64,000 bases of DNA from Salinarimonas sp. (GCF_040111675.1 NZ_CP157794.1:792001-856000), one strand, 5' to 3'; shown: positions 34,587 through 44,412, counted from the stretch's first letter. Notes: generated from the sequence alone by a model not told the origin. Numbers and translations: made by a program.

Positions 34587-34615
34587 CTTGAATCCCATTC
34601 CCCCGCTTCCCATGT
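34587..34615 (+). promoter_or_regulatory. RpoH (sigma-32)-type promoter of hsp20
   Basis: CTTG (34587-34590), 18 bases, then CCCATGT (34609-34615) fits the alphaproteobacterial heat-shock promoter pattern (CTTG, 17-18 bases, CYTAT-like). It would start transcription near 34622, giving a leader of about 90 bases that contains the thermosensor hairpin. Confidence 0.55.
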
Positions 34616-34621
34616 CGAGAC

Positions 34622-34712
34622 TGCGCCGGCCAAACGGCGGCGCGCAACCCCGGTCCGGCCCCGACGGGCGGACCGCCCATGACAGCATGTCGCTTCAGCG
34701 AAAGGATATGCC
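34622..34712 (+). ncRNA. ROSE-type RNA thermometer in hsp20 leader
   Basis: The leader folds into successive hairpins. The middle one is GGTCCG / CGGACC. The last covers the ribosome site: GCATGTC (34685-34691) pairs with GATATGC (34705-34711), and CTT (34693-34695) with AAG (34702-34704), leaving the G at 34692 bulged opposite the AAGGA Shine-Dalgarno. The TCGCT at 34690-34694 matches the ROSE signature (UYGCU). Heating should melt it and free the ribosome site. Confidence 0.7.
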
Positions 34713-35192
34713 ATGCGCCATTTCGATCTCTCCCCGCTCTACCGGAACACCGTCGGCTTCGACCGCCTGTTCTCGACCCTCGACCAGCTCGGCGGCGTCG
34801 ACGGCGCCCAGGGGACTCAAGGCTACCCGCCCTACAACATCGAGCGCACGGGCGAGCACGCCTACCGCATCACGGTCGCGGTCGCCGGCTTCACCGAGGA
34901 CGACCTCGCCATCGAGGTGAAGGAGCATGCCCTCTCCATCCGCGGCAAGAAGGCCGACGAGGGCCGGGCGCCGGAGCGCCGCTCCGAGTTCCTGCACCAG
35001 GGCATCGCCGCGCGCGCCTTCGAGCGCCGCTTCCAGCTCGCCGACGGCGTGCAGGTGACCGGCGCGAGCCTGGAGAACGGCCTCCTGCACGTCGACCTCG
35101 TGCGCGAGATCCCCGAATCGAAGAAGCCGCGCCTCATCCCCATCGCCGCCGCCGGCAAGGCGCGGAAGACGCTGGAGACCGAGGCCGCGTAA
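34713..35192 (+). CDS. ibpA: Small heat-shock protein (Hsp20/IbpA)
   Basis: A 159-aa alpha-crystallin-type holdase chaperone that binds unfolding proteins in the cytoplasm. The N-terminus MRHFDLSPLYRNTVGFDRLF is typical of the IbpA class. The crystallin domain runs from about 37 (YPPYNIERTGEHAYRITVAVAGF) through ELAIEVKEHALSIRGKK-like strands to GASLENGLLHVDL, and the C-terminal LIPI-type anchor (PRLIPIAAA) is present. Expression is probably doubly heat-regulated, by an RpoH-like promoter and a ROSE leader. A strong terminator follows. Confidence 0.96.
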   Translation: MRHFDLSPLYRNTVGFDRLFSTLDQLGGVDGAQGTQGYPPYNIERTGEHAYRITVAVAGFTEDDLAIEVKEHALSIRGKKADEGRAPERRSEFLHQGIAARAFERRFQLADGVQVTGASLENGLLHVDLVREIPESKKPRLIPIAAAGKARKTLETEAA

Positions 35193-35220
35193 GGCCGGGC
35201 TCTTCCGCAGGGCTTTCCGG

Positions 35221-35251
35221 ACGCCCTCCGCAGCGATGCGGGGGGCGTTTT
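35221..35251 (+). terminator. Rho-independent terminator of hsp20
   Basis: A 12-bp stem, ACGCCCTCCGCA / TGCGGGGGGCGT (35221-35232 / 35237-35248, one wobble pair) with a GCGA loop, runs into TTTT (35248-35251) followed by CGTT. It is placed 29 bp after the hsp20 stop. Confidence 0.85.
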
Positions 35252-35317
35252 CGTTCGCGCACGGCGGGCTGCGACCGTCGGCCGAACATCTCCTGCGCGC
35301 CGTCGGAAAGCAACTAT

Positions 35318-35327
35318 AAGTTAACTT
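35318..35327 (+). promoter_or_regulatory. AT-rich palindrome before atoE
   Basis: AAGTTAACTT is a perfect 10-bp palindrome directly after a TATAAG-like -10 element, about 110 bp before the atoE start. It could be an operator or promoter element; its AT-richness is unusual here. Confidence 0.3.
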
Positions 35328-35436
35328 CGCGACCATGACGCATCCGGACTTTACACGCCCTGCGTTGCCGCCTATGAACGCATGCAGTGTCGCGCTGCCG
35401 TTCGTCGGCGCGTGCGAATGGGCGGGGGAGGGACGG

Positions 35437-36756
35437 ATGCTGGGGCGTATCGGGGTCGGATCGGCGCGGGTCGTGGAGCGGTGGCTGCCGGATCCCTTCG
35501 TGCTCGTCATGCTGCTCACGCTCCTGGTGTTCGGACTGGGGATCGCCGTCGAGGGCGAGACGCCGATCGGCATGATTCGGCATTGGGGAGAGGGGTTCTG
35601 GAACCTGCTCGCCTTCTCGATGCAGATGGTGCTGATTCTCGTCACCGGCTGGGTGCTTGCCTCGACGCCGTTCGTCTCGCGCATCCTCGGCGCACTCGCG
35701 GGGCTCGCCCGCAGCCCGGCGCAAGCCATCGTGCTCGTGACCCTGGTCTCGATGGCGGCGGCCTGGATCAACTGGGGCTTCGGCCTCGTCATCGGGGCCA
35801 TGTTCGGCCGCCGGCTGGCGCGGGAGGTCCCCGGGGTCGACTACCGGCTCCTGATCGCGAGCGCCTATTCCGGATTCGTCGTCTGGCATGGGGGCCTCGC
35901 CGGGTCGATCCCGCTCACGATCGCCACCGACGGGCATTTCATGGCCGAGAGCATGGGCGTCGTGCCGACGAGCGCGACCATCTTCTCCGCCTTCAACCTC
36001 GCTATCGTCGCCGCGCTCCTCGTCGTGCTGCCGCTCGTCAACCGGCTGATGCTGCCGAAGCCGGAGGAGACGGTCACGATCGACAAGCGGCTGCTCGAGG
36101 AGGCGCCCGCGCCCGCCGCGCAGGGCGAGGGCACGCCGGCCGCGCGGCTCGAGAACAGCCTCCTCCTCTCGCAGGCGGTGGGCGTGATGGGCCTGGTCTT
36201 CGCGGGCTACTACTTCCTCGTCCAGTCCGGCGCGCTCAACCTCAACATCGTCAACTTCGTCTTCCTCTTCCTCGGCATCATGCTGCACGGACGGCCGCTG
36301 CGCTTCCTCGCGGCGCTGCAGGAGGCGGCGAAGGGCGCGAGCGGCATCATCGTGCAGTTCCCGTTCTACGCCGGCATCATGGGCATGATGATCGGCTCGG
36401 GGCTCGCCGCGACCCTCTCGCAGGGCTTCGTCGCCGTCGCGAACGAGGCGACGCTGCCGCTCCTCACCTTCCTCGCCGCGGGCGTCGTCAACGTTTTCGT
36501 GCCCTCGGGCGGCGGCCAGTGGGCCGTGCAGGCCCCTGTGACGATCCCCGCCGCGCTCGCGATCGGCGCCGACCTGCCGCGCATCGCCATGGCGGTCGCC
36601 TGGGGCGACGCCTGGACGAACCTGATCCAGCCCTTCTGGGCGCTGCCCGCCCTCGCCATCGCCGGCCTGCGCGCCAAGGACATGATGGGCTTCTGCCTCG
36701 TCGCGCTCGTCGTGACCGGGGTGGTGATCGCGGCCGGGCTGACCTTCGTGCCGTAG
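35437..36756 (+). CDS. atoE: AtoE-type short-chain fatty acid transporter
   Basis: A 439-aa polytopic inner-membrane permease of the AtoE family, which takes up acetoacetate, butyrate and similar acids. Family features include WLPDPFVLVMLLTLLVF, MQMVLILVTGWVLA, WINWGFGLVIGAMFGRRLA, GFVVWHGGLAGSIPLTIAT and the C-terminal FVPSGGGQWAVQAPV and WGDAWTNLIQPFWALP. The start is the ATG at 35437, directly after GGGGGAGGG; an in-frame ATG 102 bp upstream has no ribosome site. Uptake of short-chain acids fits the ethylmalonyl-CoA pathway genes at the window's right end. Confidence 0.92.
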   Translation: MLGRIGVGSARVVERWLPDPFVLVMLLTLLVFGLGIAVEGETPIGMIRHWGEGFWNLLAFSMQMVLILVTGWVLASTPFVSRILGALAGLARSPAQAIVLVTLVSMAAAWINWGFGLVIGAMFGRRLAREVPGVDYRLLIASAYSGFVVWHGGLAGSIPLTIATDGHFMAESMGVVPTSATIFSAFNLAIVAALLVVLPLVNRLMLPKPEETVTIDKRLLEEAPAPAAQGEGTPAARLENSLLLSQAVGVMGLVFAGYYFLVQSGALNLNIVNFVFLFLGIMLHGRPLRFLAALQEAAKGASGIIVQFPFYAGIMGMMIGSGLAATLSQGFVAVANEATLPLLTFLAAGVVNVFVPSGGGQWAVQAPVTIPAALAIGADLPRIAMAVAWGDAWTNLIQPFWALPALAIAGLRAKDMMGFCLVALVVTGVVIAAGLTFVP

Positions 36757-36869
36757 CAGCCGTCCACGCACAGCGACGTCGCACATTGACATCCGCCCCC
36801 ATCCGGCCCATGTACCCCTCATCGCGTCGGCGCCCCGCCATGGAGCGCCCCGACCCGGCTGCGTGAAGG

Positions 36870-36891
36870 CCGCCCCGTTCCAAAGGGGCGG
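36870..36891 (+). terminator. GC-rich hairpin between atoE and rhlE
   Basis: CCGCCCC (36870-36876) and GGGGCGG (36885-36891) form a perfect 7-bp stem with an 8-base loop, in the 294-bp gap between atoE and rhlE. No T-tract follows, so it is either a weak atoE terminator or part of a structured rhlE leader. The rest of the gap holds no gene I can support. Confidence 0.4.
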
Positions 36892-37050
36892 ATCCGGCCC
36901 GAGGTCCTCGGACGCGACCCTCCAGATCGCCCCATCACGCGGGTCGTTCCCCGACCGACGAGCCTCGCTCAGGGCGAACCCGCGCTTTTCCACGCACGAT
37001 GCGTGCGCGCGCGCCCGGCCACGGGGCTCCCCGCACGTGAAAGACATCTC

Positions 37051-38517
37051 TTGACCACTTTCTCCGACCTCGGCCTCTCCGCCCCGATCCTCGAGGCGCT
37101 CGCCCGCGAGGGCTACGAGCGCCCGACCCCGATCCAGGGCCAGGCCATTCCCCCGGTTCTCGCCGGGCGCGACCTGCTCGGCATCGCCCAGACCGGCACC
37201 GGCAAGACGGCGGCCTTCGCGCTGCCGATGATCCAGCGCCTCGCCGCCGACAAGCGGCCCGCCCCGCGCAAGGGCTGCCGCGCGCTGATCCTCTCCCCCA
37301 CCCGCGAGCTCGCGAGCCAGATCGAGGAGAGCTTCCGCGCCTACGGCCGCGGCTCGAAGCTCACCTCCACCGTCGTCTTCGGCGGCGTGCCCGTGCCGCG
37401 CCAGGAGCGCGCCGTCCAGAACGGCGTCGACATCCTGGTCGCGACCCCCGGGCGCCTGCTCGACCTGATCGACCGGCGCTCGCTGTCGCTCGCCAACGTC
37501 GAGATCCTCGTCCTCGACGAGGCCGACCAGATGCTCGATCTCGGCTTCATCCACGCGCTGCGCCGGATCGTGACGCTGCTGCCCAAGCAGCGCCAGACGC
37601 TGTTCTTCTCGGCCACCATGCCGACCACCATCGCCTCGCTCGCCGACGGCTACCTCACCGATCCGGTGAAGGTCTCCGTCGCCCCGGTCGCGACGACGGC
37701 CGAGCGCGTCGAGCAGCGCGTCACCTTCGTGGCGCAGGGCCGCAAGCCGGCGCTGCTCGAGCACGTCCTGCGCGCGCCCGACATCGACCGCGTGCTGGTC
37801 TTCACCCGCACCAAGCACGGCGCGGACAAGGTCGTGCGCGGGCTCGAGAAGGCCGGCATCGCCGCCTTCGCGATCCACGGCAACAAGAGCCAGGGCCAGC
37901 GCGAGCGCGCGCTCGGCGCCTTCAAGAGCGGCGCCTGCAGGGTGCTGGTCGCGACCGACATCGCCGCGCGCGGCATCGACGTCGAGGCCGTCTCGCACGT
38001 GGTGAATTTCGACCTGCCGAACGTGCCCGAGCAGTACGTCCACCGTATCGGCCGCACGGCCCGCGCCGGCGCTTCCGGGATCGCGCTGTCCTTCTGCAAC
38101 GAGGAGGAGCGCGCGTATCTCCGGGACATCCAGAAGCTCACGCGGCTGACGGTGCCCGTCGAGCCCGTGCCCGCGGGCTTCGACGCCGGCGGCGTCGAGG
38201 CGCTCGCCGAGGAGGCGCCGCGCGAGCCGCGCCGCGGCGGCAACGGCGGCAACGGCGCCGGGCGCGGCGGCCGCGGTCGTCGCGGCGGCGGCGGCCAGCC
38301 GCAGGCGGCGCAGGGCCGTCCGGCGCAGCAGAAGCCCGCCGGCCAGCAGCAGGCCCGTCCGGCTCAGCCGAAGGCGAAGCCGGCGCAGGGCCGCCCGCAG
38401 CAGGGCCGTCCCGCCGGCGCGCAGCCGGCGCGGTCCGGCGGCGATCGCGACGGCGCCAGCATCGCCTGGCTCGCCGGCGGCCGCGGCGGCGGCGAGCGTC
38501 CGCGCCGCGGGCGCTGA
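37051..38517 (+). CDS. rhlE: DEAD-box RNA helicase, RhlE type
   Basis: An ATP-dependent RNA helicase of about 488 aa, involved in ribosome assembly and RNA turnover, often cold-induced. Motifs in order: Q motif [19 protein letters not shown], Ia [58 protein letters not shown] and [12 protein letters not shown]. The C-terminal 120 residues are a low-complexity Gly/Arg/Gln/Pro tail likely to bind RNA. I prefer a TTG start at 37051, because it gives the usual TTFSDLGL opening; an in-frame ATG at 37003 would add 16 residues. An IS630 element lies just downstream. Confidence 0.93.
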   Translation: MTTFSDLGLSAPILEALAREGYERPTPIQGQAIPPVLAGRDLLGIAQTGTGKTAAFALPMIQRLAADKRPAPRKGCRALILSPTRELASQIEESFRAYGRGSKLTSTVVFGGVPVPRQERAVQNGVDILVATPGRLLDLIDRRSLSLANVEILVLDEADQMLDLGFIHALRRIVTLLPKQRQTLFFSATMPTTIASLADGYLTDPVKVSVAPVATTAERVEQRVTFVAQGRKPALLEHVLRAPDIDRVLVFTRTKHGADKVVRGLEKAGIAAFAIHGNKSQGQRERALGAFKSGACRVLVATDIAARGIDVEAVSHVVNFDLPNVPEQYVHRIGRTARAGASGIALSFCNEEERAYLRDIQKLTRLTVPVEPVPAGFDAGGVEALAEEAPREPRRGGNGGNGAGRGGRGRRGGGGQPQAAQGRPAQQKPAGQQQARPAQPKAKPAQGRPQQGRPAGAQPARSGGDRDGASIAWLAGGRGGGERPRRGR

Positions 38518-38539
38518 CGCCCGCCGCGCTGGGGGTCTA

Positions 38540-39595
38540 GAGCAGATCGCTTCCTGATGGAATCGCGCGGGGGATTCCCTTCGAGGCCAGTTCGTGATTC
38601 ACGGTAGAGGCTGGCGGAGGAGGCCAGCCGCCATGACGAAGCCCCTCTCGATGGATCTGAGGCAGCGCGTCCTCGCTGCGGTCGATGCCGGCATGAGCCG
38701 CCGGGCCGCGGCGGACCGCTTCGGGATCGCGCCGTCCGCGGCGGTGAAGTGGTTCAACCTTCGGCGCGAGACGGGCTCGGTCGCGCCGCGGGCGCAAGGC
38801 GGCGACACGCGGTCCGGGCGGATCGAGGCGCTCGGCCCGGTCATCCTCGCGATGGTGGAGGAGGCGCCGGATCTCACCCTCGTCGAGATCGCCGAGCGGC
38901 TCGAGCGCGAGCACGGCGAGCGCTTCGCGCCCTCGACGGTGCACCGCTTCTTCGGCCGCCACGGCCTGACGTTCAAAAAAAGTCCGGCCACGCCAGCGAG
39001 CAGGACCGCGCCGACGTCGCCGCGGCCCGCGAGGCCTGGTTCGAGGAGCAGCCCGAGCTCGACCCGCAGCGGCTGATCTTCATCGACGAGACCTGGCTCA
39101 ACACCAAGATGGCGCGGTTGCGGGGCCGCGCCCCCGAAGGCGAGCGCCTGCGCGCCGGCATCCCTCACGGCCATTGGCGCACCACGACCTTCGTGGCCGG
39201 GCTCAGGATCGGCGGGATCGACGCGCCGATGCTGATCGACGGCGCGATCAACGCGGCGAGCTTCCTCGCCTACGTCCAGCAGGTCCTGGTTCCGACGCTG
39301 AGCCCCGGCGACGTGGTGATCATGGACAACCTCGCCAGCCACAAGACCCCCGCCGTGCGCGAGGCCATCGAGGCGGCCGGAGCCGAGCTGCGCTTCCTGC
39401 CGCCCTACAGCCCGGACTTCAACCCCATCGAGAACGCCTTCGCCAAGCTGAAGGCCCTGCTCAGGAAGGTCGCCGCCCGGACGCGCGACGCCCTCTGGAG
39501 CGCCGTCGCCGACGCCATCGAAGCCTTCCCGCCAGAGGAATGCGCGAACTTCTTCACCGCAGCAGGATATGAACCCGAGTGGTGAGAATCTGCTC
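38540..39595 (+). mobile_element. IS630-family insertion sequence
   Basis: A 1056-bp element flanked by TA target duplications (38538-38539 and 39596-39597). The terminal inverted repeats begin GAGCAGAT at the left end and read the same inward from the right end. It carries one transposase in two overlapping frames. It inserted between rhlE and lrgB, at a CTAG inside the loop of a 9-bp inverted repeat whose arms are now 38527-38535 and 39600-39608. Confidence 0.92.
38633..39585 (+). CDS. IS630 transposase (two frames, frameshift at A7)
   Basis: Frame A (38633-39076) encodes the helix-turn-helix half: [46 protein letters not shown]. The second frame, continuing to 39585, encodes the DDE catalytic half: [13 protein letters not shown] (first Asp), [20 protein letters not shown] (second Asp) and [18 protein letters not shown] (Glu). 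The join is at seven As (38975-38981), where a -1 shift or transcriptional slippage would restore [13 protein letters not shown]. This is the common expression mode of IS630 members, so the element may well be active. Confidence 0.88.
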
Positions 39596-40317
39596 TAGCC
39601 CCCCAGCGCCCAGCGCACCACGAAGGGCGCGGCGAAGGCCGTCACCAGCCCGTTGAGCCCCATGGCGAGCCCCGCGAAGGTGCCCGCCACGGGATTCACC
39701 TGCAGGGCGCGGGCCGTGCCGATGCCGTGCGCGGCGAGGCCCACCGCGAAGCCCCGGGCGCGCCAGTCCCGCACCCGCAGCAGGTTCAGCGTCGGGGTGA
39801 CGAGGGCGGCTCCGGTGATTCCGGTCATGATCACGAGGACGGCGGTGAGCTCCGGCACGCCGCCGATCTCGCGCGCGACGCCCATGGCGATGGGCGCCGT
39901 CACCGATTTCGGGGCGAGCGAGGCGACGAGCGCCGGGTCGAGCCCGAAGGCGATCGCGAGCCCCACCGCGCTCGCGATCCCGGTCACGCCCCCCACGACG
40001 AGCGCCACCACGAGCGGCAGGGCGTTCGCGCGGATCTCCGCGCGGTAGCGCACGATCGGGATGGCGAGCGCCACGGTCGCCGGCCCGAGCAGCACGTGCA
40101 CGAATTGCGCGCCCTCGAAATAGGTCTCGTAGGACGTCCCCGTCGCCACCAGCACGGCGCCGAGCGCCGCGATGGCGATCAGCACCGGGTTGACGAGCGA
40201 ATTGCGCCCCGACCACGCCGAGAGCCGGTCCGCGCCGAGATAGACCGACAGCGTCAGCGCCAGCCAGAACAGGGGCGAGGTCGCGAGATAGACCCATAAC
40301 TCGGCGGGCGCCGTCAT
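39595..40317 (-). CDS. lrgB: LrgB/CidB-family membrane protein
   Basis: A 240-aa polytopic inner-membrane protein paired with LrgA. LrgB-type proteins are linked to murein hydrolase control, holin-like function, or glycolate/pyruvate transport. Family motifs: LATSPLFWLALTLSVYLGAD, NPVLIAIAALG, FVHVLLGPATVALAIPIVR, LAPKSVTAPIAMGVAREIGG and AHGIGTARALQVNPVAGTFAGLAMGLNG. Its start overlaps the lrgA stop (ATGA). The stop codon TAG uses the TA target duplication and the first base of the IS630 element; the uninterrupted site would also have read TAG. Confidence 0.93.
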   Translation of the reverse strand: MTAPAELWVYLATSPLFWLALTLSVYLGADRLSAWSGRNSLVNPVLIAIAALGAVLVATGTSYETYFEGAQFVHVLLGPATVALAIPIVRYRAEIRANALPLVVALVVGGVTGIASAVGLAIAFGLDPALVASLAPKSVTAPIAMGVAREIGGVPELTAVLVIMTGITGAALVTPTLNLLRVRDWRARGFAVGLAAHGIGTARALQVNPVAGTFAGLAMGLNGLVTAFAAPFVVRWALGG

Positions 40318-40667
40318 CGCGCGCCCTCCTTCGCCGGCCGCGCCAGGAGCGCGAAGATCGCGGCCGTCATCCCCATCGTGATCAGCGTCGAGAGCACCAG
40401 CACCGCGAGAAGCCCGACGAGCTCCGCGCGCAGCAGGTCGAGGTGCTGCAGCACGCCGACCCCGGCGGGGATGAAGAGCAGGCTCAGATGCCGCAAGAGC
40501 GCGTCCGCCGTCGGCTCCGCGACGCGGAAGAGCGCCGGCCAGGCGATGGCGAGGAGCGCCAAGGCCGCGAGCCCGACCACCGGCCCCGGCGTCGGCAGCC
40601 CCAGGAGGCGCGCCGCCGCTTCCCCGGCGTACTGGAAGACGACGATCAGGACGAATCCGTGCAGCAT
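40314..40667 (-). CDS. lrgA: LrgA/CidA-family holin-like protein
   Basis: A 117-aa membrane protein with four hydrophobic segments (MLHGFVLIVVFQYAGEAAARLLGLPTPGPVVGLAALALL around residues 1-40, then LFIPAGVGVLQHLDLL and LAVLVLSTLITMGMTAAIFALL). Typical of the LrgA/CidA family, partner of LrgB. The ATG has a GGAGG site. It forms a coupled two-gene unit with lrgB. Confidence 0.92.
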   Translation of the reverse strand: MLHGFVLIVVFQYAGEAAARLLGLPTPGPVVGLAALALLAIAWPALFRVAEPTADALLRHLSLLFIPAGVGVLQHLDLLRAELVGLLAVLVLSTLITMGMTAAIFALLARPAKEGAR

Positions 40668-40730
40668 GAAGGGCCTCCGTGTCGGAGGCGCATGAGAGCA
40701 CGGGGGAGGCGGCGTTGTCGCGCCCCCGCC

Positions 40731-42665
40731 TCAAATCGTCACCTGCGTCCCCACCTCCACCACGCGGCCGGTGGGGATCTGGAAGAAGTCGGTGGCGTTC
40801 GACGCCGTCTTCGAGAGCCAGATGAACAGCCGATCCTGCCAGCGCGGCATGCCGGACTGGGCGGCCGGGCGCAGGCTCCGGCGGGAGAGGAAGAACGACG
40901 TCGCCATGATGTCGAACTTGAAGCCGAGCTTGCGCAGGATGGCGAGGCCCTTGGGGATGTTCGGCGTCTCCATGTAGCCGTAGGTCATCACCACCCGGTA
41001 GAAGCTCTCGCCCAGCGGCTCCACCTGCACCCGCTCCTCGTCGGAGACGCGCGGCGTGTCCGCGGTCTTGACGGTGAGGACGACGTTCTTTTCGTGCAGC
41101 ACCTTGTTGTGCTTGAGATTGTGCAGGAGCGCGGTGGGCGTCGTCTCGGGGTCCGAGGTGAGGAACACCGCCATGCCGCGCACCCGGTGCGGCGGGCTCT
41201 TCTCCAGCATGGAGATCAGCTCGGCCAAGGGCACGTCGGTCTTGCGGGTCTTGTCGAACAGGAGCCGTGAACCGCGCAGCCAGGTCCACATCGTGAGGAT
41301 GAGCACGGTGGCGAGCAGCACCGGCACGTAGCCGCCGGACAGGAGCTTCGAGAGCGTCGCGCCGAAGAAGGCGAGGTCGACGACGAGGAAGGGCGTCACG
41401 GTGGCGAGGGCGGCGAGGAGGCCCCAGCGCCAGCCCTTCCAGATGACGATGATCGCCAGCAGCGCGTCCACCGTCATGGCGCCGAAGACGGCGACGCCGT
41501 AGGCCGAGGCCAAAGCCGAGGACGAGCCGAAGCCGACGACCAGCATCACCACGCCCGCGAGCAGCAGCCAGTTCACCCGGGGCATGTAGATCTGCCCGGA
41601 ATGCGCCTCCGAGGTGAAGCGGATCTCGAGGCGCGGCAGGAGGCCGAGCTGCACCGCCTGGCGGGTGAGGGAGAAGGCGCCGGTGATCACCGCCTGGCTC
41701 GCGATGATGGTCGCCACCGTGGCGAGCCCGACGAGGGGCAGCGTCGCCCAGTCCGGCACGAGATTGTAGAACGGGCTCTCGATCGTCTCCGGGTTCGAGA
41801 GGACGAGCGCGCCCTGGCCGAAATAGTTGAGCGTCAGCGCCGGCAGCACGATGGTGAGCCAGGCGGTGCGGATGGGCCCGCGCCCGAAATGGCCGAGATC
41901 GGCGTAGAGCGCCTCAGCCCCCGTCACCGCGAGGCAGACCGCGCCGAGCACGGCGATCGTCACGAACGGGTGGTTGATCAGGAAGCGGGCGCCGTAGAGC
42001 GGGTTGATGGCGGCGAGCACGCCCGGATCGTCGAAGATGTGGTAGAGCCCCGTCGTCGCGAGCACCGCGAACCACACGCAGGTGATCGGCCCGAACAGGG
42101 CCGCGACCTTGCCCGTGCCGCGGCTCTGCACCGAGAACAGGACGACCAGGATCACGAGCGCGATGGGCACGACGTAGTCCGCGCTCGCGGGGGCGGCGAT
42201 CTTGAGCCCCTCGACGGCCGAGAGCACCGAGATCGCCGGCGTGATCATGGCGTCGCCGTAGAACAGCCCGGCGCCCACCGCGCCGAGCAGCAGCACCGCC
42301 GCGCGGCCGCGCCCGAGCGCGCGCATGGCGAGGGCCACCAGCGTCAGCGTGCCGCCCTCGCCGTTGTTGTCGGCGCGCAGCAGCAGGAAGACGTACTTCA
42401 TCGTGACGACGAGGATCAGCGCCCACAGGATGAGCGAGAGCACGCCGAGCACGATGTCGCGGGTGATCGGCCCTCCGGCGGAGGCGGCGATGATCGATTC
42501 CCGGAGCGCATAGAGCGGGCTCGTGCCGATGTCGCCGTAGACGACGCCCACCGAGCCGATGGTCAGCGTCCAGAAGCCCGCCTTCTTGTGGGCCTCGGGG
42601 AGCGCGGAATCGGCGCCGGCCGGTGAATCGGGATGCCCTTTGGCCAGGGCTTGCGGTTGTGACAT
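40731..42665 (-). CDS. kup: Low-affinity potassium uptake protein Kup
   Basis: A 644-aa KUP/HAK-family potassium-proton symporter with about 12 transmembrane helices and a C-terminal cytoplasmic domain. Signature: [22 protein letters not shown] near residue 40, then [48 protein letters not shown] and [20 protein letters not shown]. The C-terminal part ([39 protein letters not shown]) is typical. Full length for the family. Single gene, opposite to no clear partner. Confidence 0.97.
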   Translation of the reverse strand: MSQPQALAKGHPDSPAGADSALPEAHKKAGFWTLTIGSVGVVYGDIGTSPLYALRESIIAASAGGPITRDIVLGVLSLILWALILVVTMKYVFLLLRADNNGEGGTLTLVALAMRALGRGRAAVLLLGAVGAGLFYGDAMITPAISVLSAVEGLKIAAPASADYVVPIALVILVVLFSVQSRGTGKVAALFGPITCVWFAVLATTGLYHIFDDPGVLAAINPLYGARFLINHPFVTIAVLGAVCLAVTGAEALYADLGHFGRGPIRTAWLTIVLPALTLNYFGQGALVLSNPETIESPFYNLVPDWATLPLVGLATVATIIASQAVITGAFSLTRQAVQLGLLPRLEIRFTSEAHSGQIYMPRVNWLLLAGVVMLVVGFGSSSALASAYGVAVFGAMTVDALLAIIVIWKGWRWGLLAALATVTPFLVVDLAFFGATLSKLLSGGYVPVLLATVLILTMWTWLRGSRLLFDKTRKTDVPLAELISMLEKSPPHRVRGMAVFLTSDPETTPTALLHNLKHNKVLHEKNVVLTVKTADTPRVSDEERVQVEPLGESFYRVVMTYGYMETPNIPKGLAILRKLGFKFDIMATSFFLSRRSLRPAAQSGMPRWQDRLFIWLSKTASNATDFFQIPTGRVVEVGTQVTI

Positions 42666-42860
42666 GGGAGATCGGTTCTGTTCCGGGCCGCGCCCCGTGG
42701 GGACCTCTCCGAACGGGCGGGCTCGCCCCGTGCGAAAGCCCCGCCGGACGGTATCCTCGGCGTCGGGCGGCGGCGTCGAGCGGCGGGGTGTCTAGCACGT
42801 TCCGCAGCGCAGCGAAACAGGGGAGGGCGGGGTGCGGCGGCGCGGCCCCCCGAACGAGAA

Positions 42861-42880
42861 GCGGGCCCCGCAGGGCCCGC
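42861..42880 (-). terminator. Terminator hairpin after gltA
   Basis: An 8-bp perfect stem, GCGGGCCC / GGGCCCGC (42861-42868 / 42873-42880) with a 4-base loop. On the minus strand a pyrimidine-rich TTCTCGTT follows. It sits 30 bp after the gltA stop. Confidence 0.75.
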
Positions 42881-42910
42881 TCCGATCGTTCGTCTCGCGT
42901 GGACGCGCCG

Positions 42911-44203
42911 TCACCCGCGCTGGGCGATCGGCGTGTAGTCGCGCTCGGGCTCGCCGACATAGAGCTGGCGCGGGCGGCCGATGCGCTGGGAGGGGTCCTC
43001 GATCATCTCCTTCCACTGCGCGATCCAGCCCACCGTGCGGGCCACCGCGAAGAGGACGGTGAACATCGTGGTCGGGAAGCCCATGGCCTTGAGGGTGATG
43101 CCCGAGTAGAAGTCGATGTTCGGATAGAGCTTCTTCTCGACGAAATACTCGTCGCGCAGGGCGATCTGCTCGAGTTCCACCGCCACCTCGAGCAGCGGGT
43201 CGTCCTTGATCCCGAGCTCGTTGAGCACCTCGTGGGTGGTCTTCTGCATGATCTTGGCGCGCGGGTCGTAGTTCTTGTAGACCCGGTGTCCGAAGCCCAT
43301 CAGGCGGAAGGGATCGTTCTTGTCCTTGGCGCGGGCCACGAATTCGGGGATGCGCTCGGGCGTGCCGATCTCCTCGAGCATCTTCAGCGCCGCCTCGTTG
43401 GCGCCGCCATGGGCCGGGCCCCAGAGGCAGGCCACGCCCGCCGCGATGCAGGCGAAGGGGTTGGCGCCCGAAGAGCCGGCCAGCCGCACCGTCGAGGTGG
43501 AGGCGTTCTGCTCGTGGTCGGCGTGCAGGATGAAGATCCGGTCGAGCGCGCGCGACAGGATCGGGTTGACCTGGTACTCCTCGCACGGCACCGCGAAGCA
43601 CATGCGCAGGAAGTTCGAGGCGTAGTCGAGCTCGTTCTTCGGGTACACGAACGGCTGGCCGATCGAGTACTTGTAGGCCATCGCCGCCAGCGTCGGCGTC
43701 TTGGCGATCATGCGCATGGAGGCGATCATGCGTTGCTGCGCGTCGGAGATGTCGGTCGAGTCGTGGTAGAACGCCGAGAGGGCGCCGACCGAGCCGACCA
43801 TGATCGCCATCGGATGGGCGTCGCGGCGGAAGCCCATGAAGAAGCGCTGCATCTGCTCGTGGACCATCGTGTGACGGGTCACGCGATAGTCGAAGTCGGC
43901 CTTCTGGGCCGCCGTCGGCAGCTCCCCGTAGAGGAGCAGGTAGCAGGTCTCGAGGAAGTCGCCGTGCTCGGCGAGCTGGTCGATCGGGTAGCCGCGGTAG
44001 AGGAGCGTGCCCTCGTCGCCGTCGATATAGGTGATGCTCGACTCGCAGGAGGCGGTGGACGTGAAGCCCGGATCGTAGGTGAAGGCCCCCGTCTGCGCGT
44101 AGAGCTTCGAAATGTCGACGACGCTCGGGCCGATCGTCCCGGGTTTCACCGGCAACTCGACGGCGTTGCCGTCAATCTGCAAGGTGCTCGTGGTGCTGCT
44201 CAT
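42911..44203 (-). CDS. gltA: Citrate synthase
   Basis: A 430-aa type II citrate synthase that condenses acetyl-CoA and oxaloacetate at the head of the TCA cycle. Catalytic elements: [43 protein letters not shown] spread over about 250-300 (first His), [18 protein letters not shown] (second His and the Asp region), and [16 protein letters not shown]. The N-terminal beta domain ([21 protein letters not shown]) marks the Gram-negative hexameric class. It follows gltX on the same strand, a conserved pairing in this order. Confidence 0.98.
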   Translation of the reverse strand: MSSTTSTLQIDGNAVELPVKPGTIGPSVVDISKLYAQTGAFTYDPGFTSTASCESSITYIDGDEGTLLYRGYPIDQLAEHGDFLETCYLLLYGELPTAAQKADFDYRVTRHTMVHEQMQRFFMGFRRDAHPMAIMVGSVGALSAFYHDSTDISDAQQRMIASMRMIAKTPTLAAMAYKYSIGQPFVYPKNELDYASNFLRMCFAVPCEEYQVNPILSRALDRIFILHADHEQNASTSTVRLAGSSGANPFACIAAGVACLWGPAHGGANEAALKMLEEIGTPERIPEFVARAKDKNDPFRLMGFGHRVYKNYDPRAKIMQKTTHEVLNELGIKDDPLLEVAVELEQIALRDEYFVEKKLYPNIDFYSGITLKAMGFPTTMFTVLFAVARTVGWIAQWKEMIEDPSQRIGRPRQLYVGEPERDYTPIAQRG

Positions 44204-44378
44204 GCGCAAGGCCCTTTCATGGTGAGCGCCTTCCGGACGGGTCCCTCGCGCGCGGGCGCCGAGGCGCCGATCGTGTGGGCGGACCTTCTCCGGCGGCAGT
44301 CGCTGACGCGAAGGTGGAGAGGGGTTAACCGATCCCCTCCCCGGGTTCAAGCGCGCCCAAAGGCGGAGCTTCGGCGCA

Positions 44379-44399
44379 AAGCCAAGCCCGGCTTGGCTT
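44379..44399 (-). terminator. Hairpin after gltX
   Basis: AAGCCAAGC (44379-44387) and GCTTGGCTT (44391-44399) form a 9-bp stem with a 3-base loop, 14 bp after the gltX stop. Only a short T-run follows on the minus strand. Probable terminator or attenuator between gltX and gltA. Confidence 0.6.
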
Positions 44400-44412
44400 G
44401 TTTCGCCCCGAA

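Noticed and set aside
35314..38043. 909-codon open frame on the minus strand
   Set aside because: Shadow of atoE and rhlE, both of which have full motif sets; long antisense frames are expected at this GC content.
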